Source of the DNA: JAFECT01 sp036501825
Lineage (GTDB): Bacteria > Pseudomonadota > Alphaproteobacteria > Caulobacterales > Caulobacteraceae
Direction of reading: 5' to 3'
Assembly (NCBI GenBank): GCA_036501825.1
Contig: DASXZP010000026.1
Coordinates: 372,001 to 436,000, forward strand
DNA: 64,000 bases
Shown: piece after piece, positions 55,133 through 64,000 of the stretch
Numbering within the stretch: position 1 is the stretch's first letter
Layout of the letters: each line of letters opens with the position of its first letter
Position numbers and translations under genes: made by a program
Notes under the pieces: model-generated
Seen by the model: only the letters and a program-made list of their open reading frames with translations
What the model was told of the DNA's origin: nothing
Databases searched by the model: none

Positions 55133-55363
55133 CCACGGACCCACACGGAAACACACGGACAAAGCAAGAAGTTGAACCACGAAGACCACAAAGACCACGA
55201 AGAAGAATGAAGGCGGCTTCGCCGCACGAGCACGCACCGAAGGCGCAGTCAGTCTGGCAAACCCGGTCGCCAATATGCCGCCGCCTTCGTGACCTTCGTG
55301 GACTTTGTGGTTGAATCTCTTTCCGTGTGGGTCCGTGTGGGTCCGTGGACTCTCTTTTCTAAG
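55133..55363. repeat. Family 4 nested inverted repeat
   Basis: Outer arms CCACGGACCCACACGGAAAC (from 55133) and GTCCGTGTGGGTCCGTGGAC (to about 55355). Inner arms GAACCACGAAGACCACAAAG (from about 55175) and CTTCGTGGACTTTGTGGTTG, separated by a spacer. Same nested plan as 13231-13497. Fills the bamB-der gap. Confidence 0.85.
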
Positions 55364-55396
55364 CCGGTGACGCCGGCGCGACGTCAAAAGGTTTGA

Positions 55397-56917
55397 ATGA
55401 CGCTAAAGGTCGCCATTGTCGGACGTCCCAACGTGGGCAAGTCGACGCTGTTCAACCGCCTCGCGGGCAAGAAGCTCGCGATCGTGGACGACCGGCCCGG
55501 CGTCACCCGCGATCGGCGCTACGCGTCCGGCAGGATCGGTGATCTTGAGCTCGAGCTGATCGACACGGCGGGCTTCGAGGACGTGGACGATTCCAGTCTC
55601 GAAGCGCGCATGCGCATCCAGACCGAAAAGGCGGTGGACGAGGCGGACGTCTCGCTGTTCGTGTTCGACTCGCGCGAAGGCGTGGTCCCACTCGATGAAA
55701 TCTTCGCCGAGCTGTTGCGCCGCAAGAACCGTCCGGTGGTGGTGGTCGCCAACAAGGCCGAAGGCAAGGCGGGCGACATCGGCACGAACGAGGGCTATGC
55801 GCTGGGCCTCGGCGAACCGCTGGCGCTCTCGGCGGAACATGGCGAGGGCATCGCCGATCTTTATCAAATCCTGGTGCGCTACGACGAAGCGAAGAAAGCC
55901 GAACTCGCGGCCCTCGCGCCGCCTGTCGAAGAGACCGACGAAGACGCGCCGATCGATGCGATCGGCGACGAAGAAGAAGAGCCTATCGATCCGGAAATCC
56001 CCATCCGCATCGCCATCGTCGGGCGCCCCAACGCCGGCAAGTCGACGCTGGTCAACCGCCTGATCGGCGAGGACCGCATGCTGACCGGCCCCGAGGCCGG
56101 CATCACCCGCGACGCCATCCCGGTGGAGTGGAGCTGGGGGGGTCGCAAGATCCGCCTGGTCGACACCGCGGGCCTGCGGCGCAAGGCGCGTGTGCACGAG
56201 AAGCTGGAAAAGCTGTCCACTTCCGACGCCATTCGCGCGATCACCTTCGCCGAGGTGGTGGTGCTGGTGATGGACGCCGACGGCGCCTTCGAAACCCAGG
56301 ACCTGCAGATCGCCGACCTTGTCGAGCGCGAGGGCCGCGCGCTGGTCTACTGCATCGCCAAGTTCGATCTCGTCGAAGGCCCGCAGACGCGGTTGAAGGA
56401 ACTGCAGGAAACCGCCGACCGTCACCTGCCGCAGTTGCGCGGCACGCCGCTCGTCGCATTGTCGGCGCAGACCGGGCGCGGCGTGAACCGTCTGATGCCG
56501 GCGATCATCAAGGCGCACAAGGACTGGTCCACCAAGGTCAAGACGCGCGACCTGAACGACTGGCTGGCCATGGCCGTGCAACGCCACCCGCCGCCGGCGG
56601 TGGACGGAAAGCGGATTCGACCCAAGTACATGGCTCAGACCAAGGCGCGCCCGCCGACCTTTGTGCTGTTCGCCAGCCGCGCCGCGCACCTGCCGGAAAG
56701 CTACCGCCGCTACCTGATCAACAGCCTGCGCGAAAGCTTCGACCTGCCCGGCATCCCGATCCGCGTGACAGTGAAAGCCAACACCGGCTCCGACCCGACC
56801 GCCGACACGCCCGCGGGCGATCGCGCGCGCAAATACAGAGCCAAGCGCACCTCGGGCCCCGCGAAACCGGGACCGCCGAAGAAAAAGGGCACCAAGGGAT
56901 CGGCGCCCAAGAGGTAG
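55397..56917 (+). CDS. der: Ribosome biogenesis GTPase Der (EngA)
   Basis: 506 residues. Two tandem GTPase domains, each with P-loop (GRPNVGKST near 10, GRPNAGKST near 210), G3 DTAGFED / DTAGLRR, and G4 NKAE / AKFD. C-terminal KH-like domain (about 395-475), then a basic Lys/Pro tail. Acts in 50S subunit maturation. An acidic linker with Asp/Glu runs joins the two G domains. The G4 motif of the second domain reads AKFD rather than NKWD. Confidence 0.95.
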   Translation: MTLKVAIVGRPNVGKSTLFNRLAGKKLAIVDDRPGVTRDRRYASGRIGDLELELIDTAGFEDVDDSSLEARMRIQTEKAVDEADVSLFVFDSREGVVPLDEIFAELLRRKNRPVVVVANKAEGKAGDIGTNEGYALGLGEPLALSAEHGEGIADLYQILVRYDEAKKAELAALAPPVEETDEDAPIDAIGDEEEEPIDPEIPIRIAIVGRPNAGKSTLVNRLIGEDRMLTGPEAGITRDAIPVEWSWGGRKIRLVDTAGLRRKARVHEKLEKLSTSDAIRAITFAEVVVLVMDADGAFETQDLQIADLVEREGRALVYCIAKFDLVEGPQTRLKELQETADRHLPQLRGTPLVALSAQTGRGVNRLMPAIIKAHKDWSTKVKTRDLNDWLAMAVQRHPPPAVDGKRIRPKYMAQTKARPPTFVLFASRAAHLPESYRRYLINSLRESFDLPGIPIRVTVKANTGSDPTADTPAGDRARKYRAKRTSGPAKPGPPKKKGTKGSAPKR

Positions 56918-56932
56918 GGCCGAACCTGAATG

Positions 56933-57086
56933 TCCTCCCTTCCTCCTCGATGGAGGAAGGGTCGGGGATGGTGGTGTGTCGGCCGACGCCAGAGACGAAA
57001 GCGCGGGTGGCGCCGCGCGCGTTCTTCCCCACACCGCTTGCCCACATCTCCCTCCCCAACCCTCCCTCCATCGAGGAGGGAGGGAG
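56933..57086. repeat. Family 3 palindromic element
   Basis: CCTCCCTTCCTCCTCGATGG and GAGGAAGGG, then GGGGATGG at the left; CCCACATCTCCCTCCCCAAC and CCTCCATCGAGGAGGGAGGG at the right. Homologous to 14921-15093 inside rsmB. Between the convergent der and SDR genes. Confidence 0.9.
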
Positions 57087-57102
57087 AATCGCGAGCGGGT
57101 GT

Positions 57103-57858
57103 CTAGTGCGCTTCCCGCGCCGCTTTCCAATCGGCGAAGTTCACCGTTTCCTTCGGCGGTTCGCGGTCGGCGCGCGCCAGGTCCACGATCAGCGGACCGA
57201 TCTCGTCGGGGTGGGGCAGCGTCATCGGATCTTCGCCGGGGAAGGCGCCGGCGCGCATGGCCGTGCGCATGGGGCCCGGACTGACGATAGCGACGCGCAA
57301 CGGCGTCGTGTCCACCTCCACCGCCCAGCAACGCAGCATTTGCTCCATCCCCGCCTTGGACGCGGAATAGGCCCCGAAGAACGGATAGGTCTTGACCGCA
57401 ACCCCGCTCGACAGCGCGATGAAGCGGCCCGCATCCGACGCGCGCAACAGCGGCTCGAAGGAACGGATCAAGCGGTAGGTCGAGGTCAGGTTGGTCGCGA
57501 TGACCGCGTCGAAGTCCTTGGGCGCCATGTGCGAGACCGGCGTCACCGTCCCGGCGCGTCCGGCGGAGTGAACCACGACGTCCACCCGCTTGAACCGCTC
57601 CCACAACGCCCCGCCCAGCCGGTCGATGGCGTCGCCGTCGGTGATGTCGAAGGGCGTCAGCGTCGCCGCCTCGCCGGTCGCGGCCTTGATCTCGTCGTCG
57701 AGTTCTTCCAGCGCGCCCTGGGTCCGCGCGGCGGCGATGATGTGCGCCCCGGCGTTGGCCAGGGCCAGGGCGGTGGAGCGGCCGATGCCGCGCGAGGCGC
57801 CGGTGACGAAGGCGATGCGGCCGGCCAGCGGCTTGTCGGAGGAGGGGGAGGCGGTCAT
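57103..57858 (-). CDS. Short-chain dehydrogenase/reductase
   Basis: 251 residues. Rossmann motif VTGASRGIGRS, NAG-equivalent HSAGRAG, catalytic S-Y-K in LSSGVAV and YSASKAGMEQ. Most like YciK-type SDRs. NAD(P) binding is expected, substrate unknown. Same strand as purF-cvpA-radA, downstream by 175 bases. Confidence 0.9.
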   Translation of the reverse strand: MTASPSSDKPLAGRIAFVTGASRGIGRSTALALANAGAHIIAAARTQGALEELDDEIKAATGEAATLTPFDITDGDAIDRLGGALWERFKRVDVVVHSAGRAGTVTPVSHMAPKDFDAVIATNLTSTYRLIRSFEPLLRASDAGRFIALSSGVAVKTYPFFGAYSASKAGMEQMLRCWAVEVDTTPLRVAIVSPGPMRTAMRAGAFPGEDPMTLPHPDEIGPLIVDLARADREPPKETVNFADWKAAREAH

Positions 57859-58032
57859 GGCGCGCTGTTTAGCCGGATTTCGCGGGCCTGGAAGGCGTCA
57901 CCCCCGGTTTTATCCACAGGCTGGCCGCGCTGAACGGCCAAGCTGTCACAGTCCTTGCCTAAACCCGCCCTCGCAGCGGCTTCCTCCCCGCCGCCAACTC
58001 GACGGCCTCGCACCCTGCGGGGCCGTTTTCTT

Positions 58033-59532
58033 TTACGCGCTCACCAACAGCGACAACTGCCGCTCCACCGTGTCGCTTTGGCCTTCGGCGATTTCTCGGT
58101 CGAGGAGGCGGGTGGGGTAGTCGCCGGTGAAATAGTGGTCGGTGAACTGCGGGTGCAGCGGGTCGCGCGGGCCGGCTTCCATGGCGTCGTAGAGGCCTTC
58201 GACGGAGAGGAAACCCAGGCTGTCCACCTCGAGCATCTGGCGCATTTCTTCCAGCGACTTGTTCGCCGCGAGCAGCTTGTCGCGATCGGGCATGTCGATG
58301 CCGTAGAAGTCGGGCCACTTGATCGGCGGCGACGCGGAACGCAGGTGCACCTCTTTTGCCCCGGCCTCGCGCACCATGCGCACGATCTTCACCGAGGTGG
58401 TGCCGCGCACGATGGAGTCGTCGATCAGGATGACGCGCTTGCCCTCCAGCACCGGCCGGTTGGGGCTGTGCTTGCGGCGCACGCCGAGCTCGCGCACGCC
58501 CTGGGTCGGCTGGATGAAGGTGCGCCCGACGTAGTGGTTGCGGATGATGCCCATCTCGAAGGGCAGGCCGCTGGCTTCGGCGAAACCGAGCGACGCCGGC
58601 ACGCCGCTGTCGGGCACGGGCACGACCACGTCGGCCTCGGCCGGGTGCTCCTTGGCGAGTTGGCGGCCCATGCGTTTGCGCACGGTATAGACCGAGCGGC
58701 CGTTCACCACGCTGTCGGGGCGGGCGAAATAGACGTATTCGAACAGACACGGCCGCGCGTGCATGGCCGGGAACGGCTTGATCGACTCGATCTTGTTGTG
58801 CTCGTCGATGACCACGACTTCGCCGTGTTCGATGTCACGCACGAAGCGGGCGCCGATCATGTCGAGCGCGCAAGTTTCCGACGCCAGCACGTACTTGCCG
58901 TCCATCACGCCCAGCACCAGGGGGCGGATGCCGAGCGGATCGCGCGCGCCGATCAGCTTCTTCGGGGTCAGCGCCACCAGGGCATAGGCGCCTTCGATGC
59001 GCCACAGCGCCTCGATGAAGCGGTCCATGATCTTCGGCTTCCGCGAGCGGGCGATCAGGTGAAGGATCACCTCGGAGTCCGAGGTTGACTGGAAGATCGC
59101 GCCCTCGGCGACCAGCTCGTTGCGCAGGGTGAGAAAGTTGGTGAGGTTGCCGTTGTGCGCCAGCGCGATGCCGCCGGTGTCGAGATCGGCGAACATCGGC
59201 TGCACGTTGCGCAGGCCCGCGCCGCCGGTGGTCGAATAGCGCGTGTGACCGATGGCGCCGCGCCCGGGCAGGCGGTCGACCAGATCCGAGCCGGTGAAGG
59301 CGTCGCCGACCAGGCCGAGGTGGCGTTCGGTGTAGAAGCTGGAGCCGTCGCAGCTGGCGATGCCGCAGGCTTCCTGCCCGCGGTGCTGCAGGGCGTGCAG
59401 GCCCAGCACGGTGATGGCGCTGGCGTCGCGCACCCCGAACACGCCGAACACGCCGCACTCCAGCCGCAGCTGGTCGTCGTCGGGATCGCGCTTGGGGATG
59501 CGGTGGACGAAGTCGCGGGTCTCGTGCGTCAT
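58033..59532 (-). CDS. purF: Amidophosphoribosyltransferase
   Basis: 499 residues. First step of purine synthesis, PRPP + glutamine to phosphoribosylamine. Catalytic Cys26 in LECGVFGVFG, so a 25-residue propeptide must be cleaved. Glutamine domain ALQHRGQEACGI, GHTRYSTTG; PRPP loop VILIDDSIVRGTT. ATGA overlap with cvpA. Start 59532 is set by this overlap. Confidence 0.96.
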   Translation of the reverse strand: MTHETRDFVHRIPKRDPDDDQLRLECGVFGVFGVRDASAITVLGLHALQHRGQEACGIASCDGSSFYTERHLGLVGDAFTGSDLVDRLPGRGAIGHTRYSTTGGAGLRNVQPMFADLDTGGIALAHNGNLTNFLTLRNELVAEGAIFQSTSDSEVILHLIARSRKPKIMDRFIEALWRIEGAYALVALTPKKLIGARDPLGIRPLVLGVMDGKYVLASETCALDMIGARFVRDIEHGEVVVIDEHNKIESIKPFPAMHARPCLFEYVYFARPDSVVNGRSVYTVRKRMGRQLAKEHPAEADVVVPVPDSGVPASLGFAEASGLPFEMGIIRNHYVGRTFIQPTQGVRELGVRRKHSPNRPVLEGKRVILIDDSIVRGTTSVKIVRMVREAGAKEVHLRSASPPIKWPDFYGIDMPDRDKLLAANKSLEEMRQMLEVDSLGFLSVEGLYDAMEAGPRDPLHPQFTDHYFTGDYPTRLLDREIAEGQSDTVERQLSLLVSA

Positions 59533-60130
59533 CGGCTCTTCTCCACGATCGCGTCCATGTTGTCGCGCTGATCCTTGCTGTAGCCGTGCGACGGATGAGC
59601 GGCGGCGCCGGCGCGGATCGAGGTCTCGACCTTGGGCGCCACCGCGTCGGCCATCTTGGCCGCGTGCGGCAGCACCATCTGCACCGTCTTCGCCGACACC
59701 GCGCCCACGCGATAGAGCTTGGCGTGCGAGAACCATTGCGGCATGCGGTCGGCGGGCGTCACCGCCATCATGAACAGATGCACCGCGCCCACGAACACCA
59801 GCGCGCGCAGCAGGCCGAAGCCGATGCCGAGGCCGCGGTCGAGGGGGTTCAGATCCTTGTTCTCGTGCAGCTGGCGCCCGACGATCGCGCCGGCCCAGCG
59901 CACGCCCATGTAGACAATGGCGAACACGATGATCAGGGCGATGACGTTGCCCACGAAGGCGGGGTGGATGAACTTGCGCCCGATCGGCTCGGTCACGCCC
60001 GACAGCAGGCCGTCGACGATGATGGCGACGACGATGGACAACAGGTCGATGATCTCGCGCGTCCCGCCGCGGAAAAATCCGATGAGGGACGAGACCGCGA
60101 TCGCCGCCAGGATGAAGAAGTCATAGACGG

Positions 60131-60134
<4 letters not shown>
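59529..60134 (-). CDS. cvpA: CvpA family membrane protein
   Basis: 201 residues, four predicted helices in the first 135. DFFILAAIAVSSLIGFFRGGTREI start, NPLDRGLGIGFGLLRALVFV. Classically linked to purF and colicin V production, also to envelope stress. Overlaps radA and purF by four bases each. Confidence 0.93.
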
Positions 60135-61519
<1,385 letters not shown>

Positions 61520-61686
61520 GGTTTACGCCTCGGGATCAGGAGCGGAGGAAGATTTTCGCCTGATTCGCAAGCTGGGCCGTGGCCTTAAGCACGATCGGTT
61601 CACGGAAAGGCTTCCCCTTCAACGCGGAACGTCGTTATCTTCGCCCCGCGGGAGAATCCGACCTGCCAACTGCGAGGGAAGACCAC

Positions 61687-62916
61687 ATGACCGTCGAGGT
61701 TCCTGGAGGGCCGAAAACCGCGTCGCTCATCGAGCGCGTGAAGAACATCCTTCTGAAGCCCAACGCCGAATGGGATCGCATCGAAGCCGAGCCTGCGAGC
61801 GTCCAGAGCCTGTTCATGGGCTATGCGATCATCCTCGCCGCGATCGGCCCGATCTGCCAGCTGATCGGTTCGGTCGTGTTCGGGCACTGCATCTTCTTCG
61901 CGTGCTACCGGCCGCCGATCATTTCCGCCGTCGTTGGCGCGGTCGTCTCCTACGCGCTCGCCCTGGTGGGCGTGTTCGCCTTTGGCTTCATCATCGAGGC
62001 CCTGGCGCCCAGCTTCGACGCTCAGAAGAACCGCGTGCAAGCAATGAAAGTCGCGGTCTATTCGTCGACGGCGGCTTGGCTCGCCGGCGTCTTCTACATC
62101 ATCCCGCAACTCGGCGCGTTGGCGATCGTGGGACTCTACAGCCTCTACCTGTTGTTCGTCGGCCTGCCGAAACTGATGAAGGCGCCCAAGGAAAAAGGCA
62201 CGACCTACACCATCGTCGCGATCGTCTGCGCGATCGTCATGTGGATCGTCATCGGCGTGGTCGGCGGCGCGGTCGCCGGCATGGGCATGGTGGGCGGCGC
62301 CATGATGGGCCCGCACTACGGCGACAACGGTACGGTGTCGGGCACGGTGCACATCGGCAACTCGAGCCTCGACCTCGGCAAGCTGCAACAGGTCACGAAC
62401 CAGATCAAAGCGCAGGCGGCGGCCCAACAGGCCGCCGCTAACGGCTCCGCGCCGCCGGCGGGCACGGCGACCGTCACCCCGGTCGGCGCCGACGTGCTGC
62501 GCAACATGCTGCCGGGCTCGATCAACGGCATGGCGCGCGGCGATATCTCGTCGAGCTCCGGTTCGGCCATGGGCATCGCCGCCTCTGAAGCGTCCGCGAC
62601 CTACACCAACGGCAATGCGCACCTGACGCTGAAGGTGAGCGATACGGGCACCGCCAGCGGGATGATGGGTCTCGCCGGCGCGCTCAACGTGAACTCGGAC
62701 GAACAGAACGGTTCGCACTACAAGAAGGTGAGCACCGTCAACGGCAACATGACCACCGAGGAATACGACAACGCCTCCCATAACGGCAGCTACATGACCA
62801 TCGTCGCCGGCCGCTTCGCGGTCGAGGCGGACGGGACCGGCGTCGACATGAACACCATGAAGGCGGCGGTGAACGCGGTGCCTCAGGGCCAACTGGCCTC
62901 GATGAAGAACCACTGA
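61687..62916 (+). CDS. Yip1-family membrane protein with extra C-terminal domain
   Basis: 409 residues. Yip1 domain with about five membrane helices (LIERVKNILLKPNAEWDRIEAEP, GPICQLIGSVVFGH) in the first 230 residues. Then an Ala/Gln-rich linker and a C-terminal region with LRNMLPGSINGMARGDIS and LTLKVSDTG that looks like a periplasmic or cytosolic beta domain. Function unknown. On the opposite strand to radA and dnaB. Confidence 0.85.
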   Translation: MTVEVPGGPKTASLIERVKNILLKPNAEWDRIEAEPASVQSLFMGYAIILAAIGPICQLIGSVVFGHCIFFACYRPPIISAVVGAVVSYALALVGVFAFGFIIEALAPSFDAQKNRVQAMKVAVYSSTAAWLAGVFYIIPQLGALAIVGLYSLYLLFVGLPKLMKAPKEKGTTYTIVAIVCAIVMWIVIGVVGGAVAGMGMVGGAMMGPHYGDNGTVSGTVHIGNSSLDLGKLQQVTNQIKAQAAAQQAAANGSAPPAGTATVTPVGADVLRNMLPGSINGMARGDISSSSGSAMGIAASEASATYTNGNAHLTLKVSDTGTASGMMGLAGALNVNSDEQNGSHYKKVSTVNGNMTTEEYDNASHNGSYMTIVAGRFAVEADGTGVDMNTMKAAVNAVPQGQLASMKNH

Positions 62917-63002
62917 TCCGGCGCGCTGACAGTACCGACGCCTAAAAGACCGCCCCGGCAGATCCGGGGCGTTCGCGCGCTCACGGGAGATGTGGGCAGG
63001 GG

Positions 63003-63101
63003 GAGATGTGGGGACACGATACCTATTCCCCGAATTCTGAACCGCTGCGCATTCGAGCAAGGTCGTGGGATCCGGGGATAGGTATCGTGTCCCCACATCT
63101 C
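63003..63101. repeat. Family 1 variant element (CGATACC form)
   Basis: GAGATGTGGGGACACGATAC... at 63003-63031 and its complement ...GTATCGTGTCCCCACATCTC to 63101, with ATTCCCC/GGGGAT inner ends. Lies ten bases from the dnaB stop, between convergent genes. Confidence 0.92.
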
Positions 63102-63111
63102 ATGTCCCCGG

Positions 63112-64000
63112 TCAGTACCCCTCGAACCGGCCCTCGCGAGCGAGGTTGCCGAAGCGGGTGACCTCTTCGTTGAACGACAGTTTCACCGTGCCGATGGGGC
63201 CGTGGCGCTGCTTGCCGATGATCACCTCGGCGAGGTTGCGCAGCTGGTCCATCTCTTCCTGCCAGGCGAGGTGTTCGGGCGTGCCCTCGCGCGGTTCGGC
63301 GCGGGATTTGTAATAGCTCTCGCGGAACACGAACATGACCACGTCCGCGTCCTGTTCGATCGAGCCGGATTCCCGAAGGTCGGAAAGCTGCGGCCGCTTG
63401 TCTTCGCGGTTCTCCACCTGACGCGAGAGCTGCGACAGCGCCAGCACCGGCACGTCGAGTTCCTTGGCCAGCGCCTTCAGGCTCTGGGTGATTTCACTGA
63501 CTTCCTGGACGCGGCTTTCCTGGCGCCGCGCCTCTGAGCCGGTGATCAGCTGCAGGTAGTCGACCACGATCAGGTCGAGGCCGGTCTGGCGCTTGAGACG
63601 GCGCGCACGCGCGGCGAGCTTGGCGATCGACAGGCCGCCGGTGTCGTCGATATAGAGCGGGGCTTCCTGGATCTCGACCGCGGCGTCGCGCACCCGGCCG
63701 AATTCCGAGGAATCGATCTCGCCCTTGCGCAGGCGGTCCGACGAGACGCCCGACACGTCGGCGAGCAGACGCATGGCCAGCTGTTCGGCGCTCATTTCCA
63801 GCGAGAAGAAGGCCACCACCCCGCCGCGCACGGTCTTGCGCGAGCCGTCGGGCTGCGGCTCCCAGGCATAGGTGCGCGCCACGTGGAAGGCGATGTTGGT
63901 GGCCAGCGCGGTCTTACCCATCGAGGGACGGCCCGCCAGGATCAGCAGGTCCGACGGATAGAGGCCGCCCAGGCGCTTATCCAGGTCGATCAATCCGGTC
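63112..64000 (-). CDS. dnaB: Replicative DNA helicase DnaB (3' part)
   Basis: The C-terminal about 295 residues are visible; the N-terminal domain lies beyond the window. RecA-like core: Walker A GRPSMGKTAL, FSLEMSAEQL, Walker B LIVVDYLQLI, and QLSRQVENREDKRPQLSDLRESGSIEQDAD. Hexameric 5'-3' helicase at the replication fork. Confidence 0.96.
   Translation of the reverse strand, partial: TGLIDLDKRLGGLYPSDLLILAGRPSMGKTALATNIAFHVARTYAWEPQPDGSRKTVRGGVVAFFSLEMSAEQLAMRLLADVSGVSSDRLRKGEIDSSEFGRVRDAAVEIQEAPLYIDDTGGLSIAKLAARARRLKRQTGLDLIVVDYLQLITGSEARRQESRVQEVSEITQSLKALAKELDVPVLALSQLSRQVENREDKRPQLSDLRESGSIEQDADVVMFVFRESYYKSRAEPREGTPEHLAWQEEMDQLRNLAEVIIGKQRHGPIGTVKLSFNEEVTRFGNLAREGRFEGY

Noticed and set aside
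55403..57604. A 733-codon antisense frame over der
   Set aside because: Mirrors the codon bias of der and crosses a family 3 repeat; no protein motifs or ribosome site.
63003..63101. Rho-independent terminator of dnaB
   Set aside because: Strong hairpin near the stop, but without a T-run and shared with the dispersed family 1; a terminator effect is possible but not its defining nature.

Overview
The window looks like chromosomal DNA of a high-GC alphaproteobacterium, probably in or near Caulobacterales. The basis is GC content and codon bias, the alphaproteobacterial LexA box form GTTC-N7-GTTC, an HWE-type histidine kinase, and the gene orders dnaB/radA-cvpA-purF and panB-TPR protein-bamB-der. 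This is inference from content; no database search was run. No rRNA, tRNA, CRISPR array, integrase or complete insertion sequence was recognised.

Layout. 1-17.3 kb is mostly housekeeping: uvrA under an SOS box, a possible toxin/XRE pair, a cyclophilin, rlmE, an amidohydrolase, guaB, and a tightly packed MAPEG-rsmB-guaA run with TTGA stop/start overlaps. 17.3-24.4 kb is an AT-richer defence island. It holds a Septu-like ATPase + HNH pair with an unrecognised third gene, facing a type II CBASS: a DncV-like CD-NTase ending in glycine, an E2-E1 fusion (Cap2) and a JAMM isopeptidase (Cap3). A Cap15-like two-TM beta-rich effector is divergent on the other strand. 24.4-48.7 kb is accessory metabolism and stress: DHFR-like protein, zinc-ribbon membrane proteins, glutathione transferases, a parDE pair under a second SOS box, fadE, arr (rifampin ADP-ribosyltransferase), GNAT proteins, an HWE kinase with a divergent response regulator, peptidases, a sulfatase, an ArsR-AHSA1 pair, and decaying WYL and NIPSNAP-like fragments. 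48.8-51.9 kb holds two ECF sigma factor genes with small membrane proteins. 51.9-64 kb is core again: panB, YfgM-like TPR protein, bamB, der, SDR, purF, cvpA, radA, a Yip1-like protein and the 3' part of dnaB.

A second theme is interspersed palindromic DNA. At least five families occur: (1) GGGGACAGG...CCTGTCCCC pairs, (2) CCCTCCCC...GGGGAGGG, (3) CTCCCTTCCTC...GAGGGAGGGAG, (4) CCACGGACC/CCACGAACC arms, (5) CACCCCGGGCTTGTCCCGG pairs. Family 1 sits flush at gene ends and several times supplies all or part of the stop codon. Families 5 and 3 are inserted in frame inside rsmB and add about 125 codons. These repeats, the gene remnants and the defence island show that the accessory parts of the region have been reworked while the core operons stay compact.
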